DNA of 17,938 nucleotides from Balneolaceae bacterium. GTDB taxonomy: Bacteria; Bacteroidota; Rhodothermia; Balneolales; Balneolaceae. Positions 6,105-14,064 of the stretch are shown here, piece by piece (position 1 is the stretch's first letter; every line of letters starts with the position of its first letter). The stretch spans positions 1-17,938 of the forward strand of contig SKRK01000342.1 in the NCBI GenBank assembly GCA_007118525.1, in the 5' to 3' direction. Both the position numbers and the translations under genes were made by a program. Below the pieces are notes generated by a model. That model had not been told where the DNA came from. It saw nothing but the letters and a program-made list of their open reading frames with translations, and made no database searches.

Positions 6105-7694
6105 ATGAATAATTTTTATGTACTAATACATCTTACCAAATACTTAAAAAACAAATGTGTTGGAGGAAGCTTTCAGTTTAGCTACTCTCCCCACAAAGAT
6201 ATTTGGGAATGCTATATTGATTCTCACTCATCAATATATAGGATTATTTTCAGTACAAATTCAAGTGAAACTGCTCTTTTTCTCGATAAAGACCGACCTT
6301 CAAAAAAATCTAATGTTACCACTTTCTTTAACTCATTTAATAACAAGGTGATATCAAATTTCAAATTAGCTGAAAACGACCGCTTCATAACCATTGAATT
6401 TGAATCCGGTGAACAGCTTCTATTTCAGGTTTTTGGAAACAGACCTAATGTGTACCATGTTGCTGATGGAATTATTAAAGAAGCGTTTAAATCAAATAGT
6501 GAGCTGGAAGGCAGCAAAGCGCCCAAACCGAGAGCTGCTAAAACCGGATTTGATAAACCGGATGGAACTTCATCGCCAAAAAAAATCATTACAAGCTTAG
6601 ATCCAAAATTTCCAAGGCATCTTATTGAGCCCGTAACAGAACACTATAAACTCCATGAAAAGTCGGTCGAAGAGATTCAAAGTATCGTAAACTCTTTGAC
6701 AGATGCCATGAAAGAGAACCCTGAATTCAGGGTTCTTGAAGATGGCAATCTCTGCCTTGTACCCTCTTCACTGCTGCCGATTGAAAACCGTAAAACGTTC
6801 GATAATGTAAATGACGCCATTCGATTTACCTACTATGAAACATCCCGGGAACGGCGTTTATCATCTAAAATTCAATCTTTAAAACCGAGTATTGAGAAAG
6901 CCATTCAAAAAAATGAATCCACAATCAGCCAGTTATCCAAGGCCGATAAAGGGCTTGAAAGAGCTGAACAGTATGAACAGTACGGCCATATTTTAATGGC
7001 TCATGCCCATCAAACTGTGAACCCGGATCAGGAACAGATCACTTTGCCCAATTTTTATGATGGAAGTGAAACGGTTTCCATTCCAATTAAACCTACCATC
7101 TCAATTGCCGATAATGCAGAGCGGTATTACGATAAATCTGCTAAAGCAAAACGGAACGTGGTGGAATCGAAACGAAGGCTTAAGGAGATCCAAAAAGAGA
7201 ACAGGGAATTGAAAGCACTCTTTGAATCATTAAACAGCATTGAGAAGATCTATGAGTTTGATGAATGGTACAAGGAGAACCAGCCGGATTTAAAAAAACT
7301 CGGCATACTGGCTAAAACCAAACAGGCTGAATCGTTGCCCTACAGGCAGGTTAAAGTCGATAATTATGAAATTTGGATTGGTAAAAGCGCTAAAAGTAAT
7401 GACCGGGTAACCTCCGACGCGCACAAGGAGGATGTATGGCTGCATGCTCGCGGGGTAAGTGGCTCTCATGTGGTAATCCGAATGAACAACAATAAGGAGA
7501 TGCCTCCCAAATCAGTTATACGCAAAGCTGCCGCAATTGCAGCCTGGAATTCGAAAGCCAGGGGAAGCAAGCTCGTTCCTGTAATCGCTACCAAGCGAAA
7601 ATATATTACAAAACCTAAAGGTGCAGCACCGGGGGCTGTTCGGGTTCAGCGCGAGGATGTGGAGATGGTTGAACCCAAAAAATCTATCTCATGA
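6105..7694 (+). CDS. NFACT family protein, RqcH-like ribosome quality control factor
   Basis: NFACT proteins bind the large ribosomal subunit carrying a stalled peptidyl-tRNA. The bacterial member RqcH recruits tRNA-Ala to add alanine tails that mark the chain for degradation. From the ATG at 6105 the product is 529 aa. Residues 1 to about 125 resemble NFACT-N, with a typical NNFYVLIHLTKYLKNKCVGG opening. Asp92-Arg93 (in LAENDRFITIEF) sits where RqcH has its tRNA-binding Asp-Arg pair. A low-complexity linker follows at 130-160, then a long helical/coiled-coil middle (about 180-410). The C-terminal NFACT-R domain has WLHARGVSGSHVVIR at 445-459. A further in-frame ATG at 6057 would overlap the divergent gene and add residues unlike the family, so 6105 was chosen. 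The stop overlaps the aroK start (ATGA). There is no Shine-Dalgarno. The family is certain; Ala-tailing activity is inferred. Confidence 0.9.
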   Translation: MNNFYVLIHLTKYLKNKCVGGSFQFSYSPHKDIWECYIDSHSSIYRIIFSTNSSETALFLDKDRPSKKSNVTTFFNSFNNKVISNFKLAENDRFITIEFESGEQLLFQVFGNRPNVYHVADGIIKEAFKSNSELEGSKAPKPRAAKTGFDKPDGTSSPKKIITSLDPKFPRHLIEPVTEHYKLHEKSVEEIQSIVNSLTDAMKENPEFRVLEDGNLCLVPSSLLPIENRKTFDNVNDAIRFTYYETSRERRLSSKIQSLKPSIEKAIQKNESTISQLSKADKGLERAEQYEQYGHILMAHAHQTVNPDQEQITLPNFYDGSETVSIPIKPTISIADNAERYYDKSAKAKRNVVESKRRLKEIQKENRELKALFESLNSIEKIYEFDEWYKENQPDLKKLGILAKTKQAESLPYRQVKVDNYEIWIGKSAKSNDRVTSDAHKEDVWLHARGVSGSHVVIRMNNNKEMPPKSVIRKAAAIAAWNSKARGSKLVPVIATKRKYITKPKGAAPGAVRVQREDVEMVEPKKSIS

Positions 7695-8242
7695 AATCAG
7701 ATCTTCTTTCAAAACCGGTATTTCTATGCGGCATGATGGGCTCGGGTAAATCAACTCTTGGCCAAGAGCTGGCGCGGGAGCTGGGTGTTCCTTTTTACGA
7801 CCTTGACAAGTTAATTGAAGATGACCAGGGAAAGTCCATCCCTGAAATTTTTAAAACAGACGGGGAAGCCACATTCAGAACTGTTGAAGAGAAGTTATTA
7901 ATCTACTATTCACAAACAATTGATGGTATTATGGCACTTGGCGGCGGCTCATTGCAAAACCAATCTCTTGTAGACCATTTAAAATTGAATGGTTGGCTTA
8001 TTTTTTTAGACACTTCCCAATCCGTACTTTTAAAGCGTCTGAAACACAGCCGTAACCGCCCAATGATTTCAGCAGAGAATCAAACAGAATCTACAGAACA
8101 AAAAATTAAAAAATTACTTGCAGAGCGACGGCCGTTCTACACACAGGCTCACATTACCATTAAAACCAACGGTCTCTCCAAAAAGAAGATTACAGATCTT
8201 ATTATCCAAAAACTGACCCTTTATGAGCAGAAAAACCATTAA
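7691..8242 (+). CDS. aroK: Shikimate kinase
   Basis: AroK phosphorylates shikimate with ATP in the route to chorismate and aromatic amino acids. The 183-aa protein has a Walker A motif GMMGSGKS (14-21) and the shikimate-binding Asp in YDLDKLIE (36-43). Arg63 is in ATFRTVE, GGG is at 84-86, the lid is RNRP (121-124) and RRPFY is at 146-150. Length is typical. Its ATG overlaps the NFACT stop by four bases, and its last 20 bases overlap aroB, so all three are probably translationally coupled. The aroK-aroB pair is a widespread arrangement. Confidence 0.97.
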   Translation: MKSDLLSKPVFLCGMMGSGKSTLGQELARELGVPFYDLDKLIEDDQGKSIPEIFKTDGEATFRTVEEKLLIYYSQTIDGIMALGGGSLQNQSLVDHLKLNGWLIFLDTSQSVLLKRLKHSRNRPMISAENQTESTEQKIKKLLAERRPFYTQAHITIKTNGLSKKKITDLIIQKLTLYEQKNH

Positions 8243-9317
8243 CGTAAAATCCAACTCCGGCACTTACGAAGTTGTCATTGGCTCCGGAATATTTGACGAG
8301 GAGATCGGGCGGATGGCTCAAAAAAGCAAGCACGATTCTCTGTTTTTGGTGATCGATGAAAATGTTCATACGCTCCACGGTGATAGAATTATTGCTGCTC
8401 TTAAAAAGCACACCACTGATCTTCACTTGATACGGGTGCCTCAGGGAGAAAGCAGTAAATCGATCTCTTTTTGGGAAAAGACAGTAGGATTTTTGCTCAA
8501 CAATGGAGTTCGCAGAAACACACCGGTTTTTGTGGCAGGCGGTGGTGTAACCGGCGATCTGGGCGGTTTTGCGGCAGCTACTGCTTTACGAGGGGTGCCC
8601 TTATATCACATTCCTACCACCCTCCTAGCCATGGTCGATAGTTCCATTGGTGGTAAAACGGGGATTAATCACGAAATGGGCAAGAATCTGATCGGGGCAT
8701 TCTACCAGCCGGAGTGCGTAATTGCAGACGTTGAATTTTTGAAAACACTCCCCTCTGCCGAATGGATAAACGGGCTGAGTGAAATTTTAAAATACGCGGC
8801 TATCCGGGATAAAACCATCTTTAACGATGCCGAGATCTTTTTTGATGAAAATCCGGCGGCAATAGATAATCTGAAACTGACCGATTTAATCTCAAAATGT
8901 GTTTTAATTAAAGCTGACATCGTTCAGCAGGATGAATTTGAAGGGGGAGTTCGTGCATTCTTAAACTTTGGGCACACGTTTGCCCACGCGCTGGAGCGTG
9001 CATGCGGTTATGAGAAAGTAAGCCATGGCGAAGCCGTATTCCTTGGTATGCTGGCCGCAGTGAAGCTATCGAATTTGACCGGAAGCCGGTTAAGCGATAA
9101 CCATTTGCAAAAATTCTGTTCCCTGTATCACTATAGAGTATCAAAAGAAGAGTTATCTTACGAAGAGCTGATTCATAATATGGCGGCAGATAAAAAAAAG
9201 ACGGACAGGTTTATTCGATTCGTTTTACTGAATGAGTGGCAACATCCCGTGCTTAAAACAGTTAAAGATAAAACACTGGTTCGTGAAGCTCTTACCGTTG
9301 TGCTCAATGAATTATAA
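8223..9317 (+). CDS. aroB: 3-dehydroquinate synthase
   Basis: AroB converts DAHP to 3-dehydroquinate using NAD and a divalent metal, the second step of the shikimate pathway. The 364-aa protein has the NAD-binding GGGVTGDLGGF (106-116), IPTTLLAMVDSSIGGKTGIN (130-149), and the metal ligands Glu187 (GLSEILKYA), His251 (NFGHTFAHALE) and His268 (VSHGEAV). The start inside aroK gives MSRKTINVKSNSGTYEVVIG, the expected first beta strand, and no better start is seen. The 20-base overlap with aroK points to coupled expression. Immediately after its TAA comes an ATG that opens an 11-codon leader ORF running into tamB. Confidence 0.97.
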   Translation: MSRKTINVKSNSGTYEVVIGSGIFDEEIGRMAQKSKHDSLFLVIDENVHTLHGDRIIAALKKHTTDLHLIRVPQGESSKSISFWEKTVGFLLNNGVRRNTPVFVAGGGVTGDLGGFAAATALRGVPLYHIPTTLLAMVDSSIGGKTGINHEMGKNLIGAFYQPECVIADVEFLKTLPSAEWINGLSEILKYAAIRDKTIFNDAEIFFDENPAAIDNLKLTDLISKCVLIKADIVQQDEFEGGVRAFLNFGHTFAHALERACGYEKVSHGEAVFLGMLAAVKLSNLTGSRLSDNHLQKFCSLYHYRVSKEELSYEELIHNMAADKKKTDRFIRFVLLNEWQHPVLKTVKDKTLVREALTVVLNEL

Positions 9318-9353
9318 ATGTTCTCAATACCTAAACCTCACCTGCATCATTGA
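9318..9353 (+). other. 11-codon leader ORF between aroB and tamB
   Basis: ATG follows the aroB TAA with no gap. The reading frame encodes MFSIPKPHLHH, and its TGA overlaps the TTG taken as the tamB start (TTGA, 9350-9353). Ribosomes finishing this mini-ORF would stop exactly on the tamB initiation codon, so it could carry translation from aroB to a start that has no Shine-Dalgarno. It may also be chance, or the trace of a one-base sequence error, since one extra base would join it in frame to tamB. Confidence 0.3.
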
Positions 9354-12300
9354 TTTATCGCTGGTTATATAAACTTTGGAAATACTTTTGGATTACAGTA
9401 GGCACCTTGCTAGGTATTGCTATTGCCATTATTATACTTGCTGTGGCCGCTATGCAGCTGCCTCAAACCAAAGAGTATATACGGGCAGAAATTGTATCCA
9501 CATTTAATAACCAGTTTGAGGGAGAGCTTACCATAGATGAGGTTCGCGGTTTTCTTCCGCTAAATGCCGAAGTTGCAGGCGGCAGACTATATGCACCCGG
9601 CGACACTTTAAAACCGGTATTCCGATTTGATGAGGCCTCCATAACCATTAACTGGTGGGAACTGCTTCAGCAAAACCTCTCCATAACTTCCTTCGAGGTT
9701 CAAAATCCGAAAATTTTTATTTCTGAAATTGATGAAGAACTGAATATCAGAAAAGCTTTTAAGCAAAGATCCGATCGTGAAGCATCTACACCGTTGGATA
9801 ATGAAACGCCTCAATTTTTAAACCGGCTAAATATTTTCGCGCCGTATCTCAGCATTATCGACGGTGAGGTTGAGCTGGATGAATCCATTCGTTTTCCGGA
9901 GCAATTGGACATTGGAACACCTGTGATTCTTGAAAATGTAAATGCCACAATGTTTCTGGAAATTACAGACACCCAGCTTTTTGCTGATATCCTGAATATC
10001 AGCATAGATATCCCCGGCACTCAGCACGAATATTTTCAAAGCTCGGGGCAGTTTTACAGCGATCAGCACTATTTTGAGTTGAACAGATTTAGTATTGTCA
10101 CAAATATTCTGGCACTGGATTTCAGCATTGAAGCAACCCCTGTAAATCTGTTTGCAAGCGACGTAGTAAAGCAGTTTCGTGAGGCTCAATACACAGCCGA
10201 TGTTCAGAATGGAATACTTTCCACAACGTTTATTAAGCAGTTTCTGCCCGAATATCCGGACTTTGAAAACCAAATCGCATTTGAGATGAATGCCGAAGGA
10301 AATGTCAATGAATTCTATGTAGACCGAATTCAGGCATCGTTAGGTCAATCTTTTATAATAGTTTCGGGTGTTATAAACGATATGCTTAATTCCGGGTTTA
10401 GTTACAGGGCTCAATTGGAAAATCTTGTGCTCAATCCGGATGAAGCTCAATTTCTCTCCGGAGTTTATCTGAACGGCATCGAATTGGACAGATACGGAAT
10501 CAGCACCATAAGAGGAGATCTTTATGGAGACCTTTCAACCCTGAACACTGACTTGAGGCTCAGAACTGATGCGGGATCTCTAAACTTCGACGCCTTTGCC
10601 GAGTTCAATGAAGTTATCGGTTATGAGTTCCTCACCGAATTAGACTCTTTAGATATTACTCCATTTATGGGTGACACCCTCTCTTCCACGGTGCTCGAGG
10701 GACGAATTGCAGGAAATGGATCAGGCTTCGATCAAACTGCAAAACTTAACACCTCCATTGATCTCGGTACAAGCACTCTGTACGGATACCGGCTTGAAAA
10801 AGTAATAGCCGAATTAGAGCTCGATTCCAGGCGGCTTGATTACTCCGTGCATCTTGAAGACGATATTGCCGAATTCAGAAGCAGCGGCTATTATATTCAG
10901 AATGATGAGTCGAGTACGCTTAGTGCAGACGGAAGCATGATGAATGTTGACTTTACCCGTTATACCGATTTTTTTGAGGCGGAAAGCACCCAGTTTAACG
11001 GCACATTCTCTGCTAATATTCAGGGGAACACTATAGAAGATATCTACGGCAGGATGAGCATAGAAATGTCACAATCGATGATAGGAGCAGACACCTTGAG
11101 GTCGCATCAGCTCTATGCAGATATCAATTCACCCGAAAACGCAAACCGCAGGCTTCGATTTACCAGCTCATTTTTTGATGGAGAGATGTCGGGTACTTTG
11201 TCTCCCGCCCTTATGCAGAACCTTGGAAAGCATTGGACCGAATACCTGCGCGAACGAATACGCGAGGAGATACTCTTTGAGAGCGAAATAGAACTTTTAG
11301 CTTTCGGTGAGGAAATCTCAGATGATCAAGATCCGGTAGCAGACGTCTCTTTAAACTTGTTTATAAAAGACCTTGAATTACTGCGGTTGTATCTTCCCGA
11401 CCTGCCCGAATTGAACAGCAAGGCCAGAATTACAGCTTCGGTCAATGCAAATCGGGATAAAATGTCGCTCTCCGGAAATCTTTTTGATGAATATTTTCAG
11501 GTAGAGGGACTACACTTTGAAAATATTAACTCTTCCATGACTGCCAGTTTTAATCACCGCAGCTCGTTAAAAGAGAACAGCTCTGTGAATTTTCAGGCAA
11601 ATTTTTCCGGTGCCGGATATAATCAAATGATTTTTGAAGAGAGTTTCTTAAACTTGTCGATGCGCAATGACTCACTTGAAGTAAATCAAAACCTGTTGAG
11701 GGATGATCAGTTATCATTTGAGTCGAAATTTCTGGGAGTGTTAAGCCCGGGGCAATTTCAGGTCCTTGTTAATGAATTTAACATAGGCACCCCCGAATAC
11801 AATTGGGCCACTGTAGGTAACCCTGTTATCACCTACTCAGAGCGCCGGGCATTAACCATGCAGGACGTTGTATTAACCAGCGATAACGACCTGCTTGAAA
11901 TTAACGGCACGTTCAGTGCCAGCCTGGAAGATTCGGTCGAATACAAGGTCAACAATTTTGATATTTCCAGAATATCCGATTTGATAGGCGGAAGAATAGA
12001 GTTTTCAGGTATAATGGATGGGGATTTTGTAACCCGCTCTCTCACAGAAATACCCTCCATACAGGGAAATATCAACGTAGACGGGGGGCGCATAAATAAC
12101 AGAGTAATCGGTGATCTTACACTTAACAGTACGTTTAATAGTACCGAGAACAGATTTGATACAGACATCAGAATTTTTACAGATCCGGAAAAATACAGTA
12201 GCTATTTCCAGAGAAATAACAATATAGGCCAGGATTTGCGGTTCAACGGATATTTTAAAATTCCGGATGAGGAGGATGATCCCGATACGGACCTCTTCTA

Positions 12301-14041
12301 TTTTGATGCCGATCTGAGAGAGATTGATATGTGGATTGTAACCTTCATCGCACCGATGATCATAGAGGAGATGGAGGGAAATTCAAGCGGTACCGGTTTC
12401 ATCAGGGGATCTCTTACCGATTACGATTTTGATGCTACATTTCAAGTATCGGATGTCTACGGAGTTCCTCTGTTTACAAACGTTGGGTATACGATAAGCG
12501 GAGAGCTGGATTTTAATCGTTCGGATGGACTCCTCTTCAGGGATGTTGACCTGCGGGATGGCAATGGAGGCACAGGCAAGCTCAATGGGCAGGTTGATCT
12601 TCAGGATTTTGCCCCAACCACGACAATCAACCTGACTCTCGACCTGAACAACCTTCACTTCATGAATAATCCGTATGATCCGGATGTTCCATTTTACTCA
12701 TCCCTCTATGGAACCGGTCAGGCCAGAATAACGGGCACCAATTTCAACCCTCTTCTGCGAACCACTACCCCGGTGGTACTCTCATCCAACTCCAGAATTT
12801 CAATTCCGCTGCAGGAAGAGACCGAACTTGAACAAGATCGGCGGTTTATCCAGTTCGTGGATACATTTGATCTTGCACAGCTCGAACAGAGATTACGTGA
12901 TGTAACAGAAGCTAATAGAAACGGTGATACACCTGAAGAGGAGTTAACTTTTATTGAACGATTTACGATGGACCTGCAATTTGCAGCCAATAATCCAATC
13001 AATGTTCAGCTCATATTTGACCCGGTTACCAACGAAATTTTGAATGCCAATGGTACCGGACAGGTTCGTATACTACTGGAAGATCAGGATGTTAGCATGT
13101 TTGGCCAATTTAATATCCAGGGCGGTGATTACCAGTTTGTAAGTGGTGACATTTTCACACGACGGTTTACTCTTCAGGAAGGCGGGTCTATCAGCTGGCA
13201 GGGCGACCTGATTGATGCCAATCTGAACGTAACTGCCATTTACAGAGCCAGACCGTCTGTTGCATCCCTGCTTCCATCTTCAACCGTTCTTATCGAGCCG
13301 GGGCAGCGAATTCCCGTTGAACTGGTACTGCAAATTGGAGGAACGATTACGGAAGTAGAAAATGATTTCTTTTTCAGGGTGCCCACCGGCATTGAGGGGA
13401 CTCTCGATCCAACCATTGCCACTCAAATAAATAATCTGAATCAGAACGAAGAGGAAAAACTGATACAGGCCACAAGTATTCTGATCAGCGGCAACTTTCT
13501 GCCCTCATCACAGGCGCAGGGCCTTGGGCTGGGCGAAGGTTTCACCGGAACCGCAGCGGTTGTAAATCCACTTATAACCAGCCAGATTATCAATCCGCTG
13601 CTGTCGAACCAGATCAACTCACTGCTGCGAAGTGATATCACGTTCGACATCGATTTGAACCTGACGGCTTTAAACGAGGTGGATCTAGGTGTAGCCCTTC
13701 GTTTGTTCGACGATCGTGTTATATTACGTCGTGAAGGACAAATTACAGGTGAACAGAGTGATATTGGAGATCTTGGGGCAACATATAGAATAAATCGTAC
13801 CTTCTCACTAACCGCTTTTCACCGGCAAGACCCGACCTTGTCCTATTCAAGCGGTGCAGGAGGAAGTTCTGAACGGCAAACCCAGGAGATGAACGGTGTT
13901 GGCCTGGAAGCCCGTGTTCAGTTTAATACCTGGCAAGAGTTTAGAAATCGGATATCAAATGCTTTCAGAGGCATTTTTGGTTTAAGTAAAAGAGAAGATG
14001 ATCATGACGATGAAGTGCTGGAGACTATCGCAGAACATTAA
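9350..14041 (+). CDS. tamB: TamB-like inner-membrane-anchored AsmA-superfamily protein (DUF490), TTG start
   Basis: TamB-type proteins span the periplasm from an inner-membrane anchor. They form a long beta-rich groove that works with an Omp85 partner (TamA/BamA) in outer-membrane protein assembly or lipid transfer. This 1563-aa protein has one N-terminal membrane helix (about residues 14-35, TVGTLLGIAIAIIILAVAAM). A very long run of beta strands with recurrent short G/S/D-rich turns follows. The C-terminal TamB/DUF490 domain (about 1190-1510) includes FNIQGGDYQFVSGDIFTRRF, PVELVLQIGGT, EEEKLIQATSILISGNF and NEVDLGVALRLFDDRVILRR. It is longer than E. coli TamB (1259 aa). TTG at 9350 is the only plausible start: an in-frame stop lies at 9332-9334, and the first internal ATG falls after the membrane helix. 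No TamA gene is adjacent in the window. Confidence 0.9.
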   Translation: MIYRWLYKLWKYFWITVGTLLGIAIAIIILAVAAMQLPQTKEYIRAEIVSTFNNQFEGELTIDEVRGFLPLNAEVAGGRLYAPGDTLKPVFRFDEASITINWWELLQQNLSITSFEVQNPKIFISEIDEELNIRKAFKQRSDREASTPLDNETPQFLNRLNIFAPYLSIIDGEVELDESIRFPEQLDIGTPVILENVNATMFLEITDTQLFADILNISIDIPGTQHEYFQSSGQFYSDQHYFELNRFSIVTNILALDFSIEATPVNLFASDVVKQFREAQYTADVQNGILSTTFIKQFLPEYPDFENQIAFEMNAEGNVNEFYVDRIQASLGQSFIIVSGVINDMLNSGFSYRAQLENLVLNPDEAQFLSGVYLNGIELDRYGISTIRGDLYGDLSTLNTDLRLRTDAGSLNFDAFAEFNEVIGYEFLTELDSLDITPFMGDTLSSTVLEGRIAGNGSGFDQTAKLNTSIDLGTSTLYGYRLEKVIAELELDSRRLDYSVHLEDDIAEFRSSGYYIQNDESSTLSADGSMMNVDFTRYTDFFEAESTQFNGTFSANIQGNTIEDIYGRMSIEMSQSMIGADTLRSHQLYADINSPENANRRLRFTSSFFDGEMSGTLSPALMQNLGKHWTEYLRERIREEILFESEIELLAFGEEISDDQDPVADVSLNLFIKDLELLRLYLPDLPELNSKARITASVNANRDKMSLSGNLFDEYFQVEGLHFENINSSMTASFNHRSSLKENSSVNFQANFSGAGYNQMIFEESFLNLSMRNDSLEVNQNLLRDDQLSFESKFLGVLSPGQFQVLVNEFNIGTPEYNWATVGNPVITYSERRALTMQDVVLTSDNDLLEINGTFSASLEDSVEYKVNNFDISRISDLIGGRIEFSGIMDGDFVTRSLTEIPSIQGNINVDGGRINNRVIGDLTLNSTFNSTENRFDTDIRIFTDPEKYSSYFQRNNNIGQDLRFNGYFKIPDEEDDPDTDLFYFDADLREIDMWIVTFIAPMIIEEMEGNSSGTGFIRGSLTDYDFDATFQVSDVYGVPLFTNVGYTISGELDFNRSDGLLFRDVDLRDGNGGTGKLNGQVDLQDFAPTTTINLTLDLNNLHFMNNPYDPDVPFYSSLYGTGQARITGTNFNPLLRTTTPVVLSSNSRISIPLQEETELEQDRRFIQFVDTFDLAQLEQRLRDVTEANRNGDTPEEELTFIERFTMDLQFAANNPINVQLIFDPVTNEILNANGTGQVRILLEDQDVSMFGQFNIQGGDYQFVSGDIFTRRFTLQEGGSISWQGDLIDANLNVTAIYRARPSVASLLPSSTVLIEPGQRIPVELVLQIGGTITEVENDFFFRVPTGIEGTLDPTIATQINNLNQNEEEKLIQATSILISGNFLPSSQAQGLGLGEGFTGTAAVVNPLITSQIINPLLSNQINSLLRSDITFDIDLNLTALNEVDLGVALRLFDDRVILRREGQITGEQSDIGDLGATYRINRTFSLTAFHRQDPTLSYSSGAGGSSERQTQEMNGVGLEARVQFNTWQEFRNRISNAFRGIFGLSKREDDHDDEVLETIAEH

Positions 14042-14046
14042 ATTAT

Positions 14047-14057
14047 TACTATCAAAT
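14047..14057 (+). repeat. 11-base leader element, copy 1 (before rnr)
   Basis: TACTATCAAAT lies in the 23-base gap before rnr, ending seven bases before its ATG. The same 11 bases recur before the peptidase gene. Neither gap has a purine-rich Shine-Dalgarno. Confidence 0.35.
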
Positions 14058-14064
14058 ACTAAAT

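Noticed and set aside
9811..10273. Open frames of 69 and 148 codons on the minus strand
   Set aside because: Antisense shadows of tamB, which is open over its full length with a recognisable architecture.
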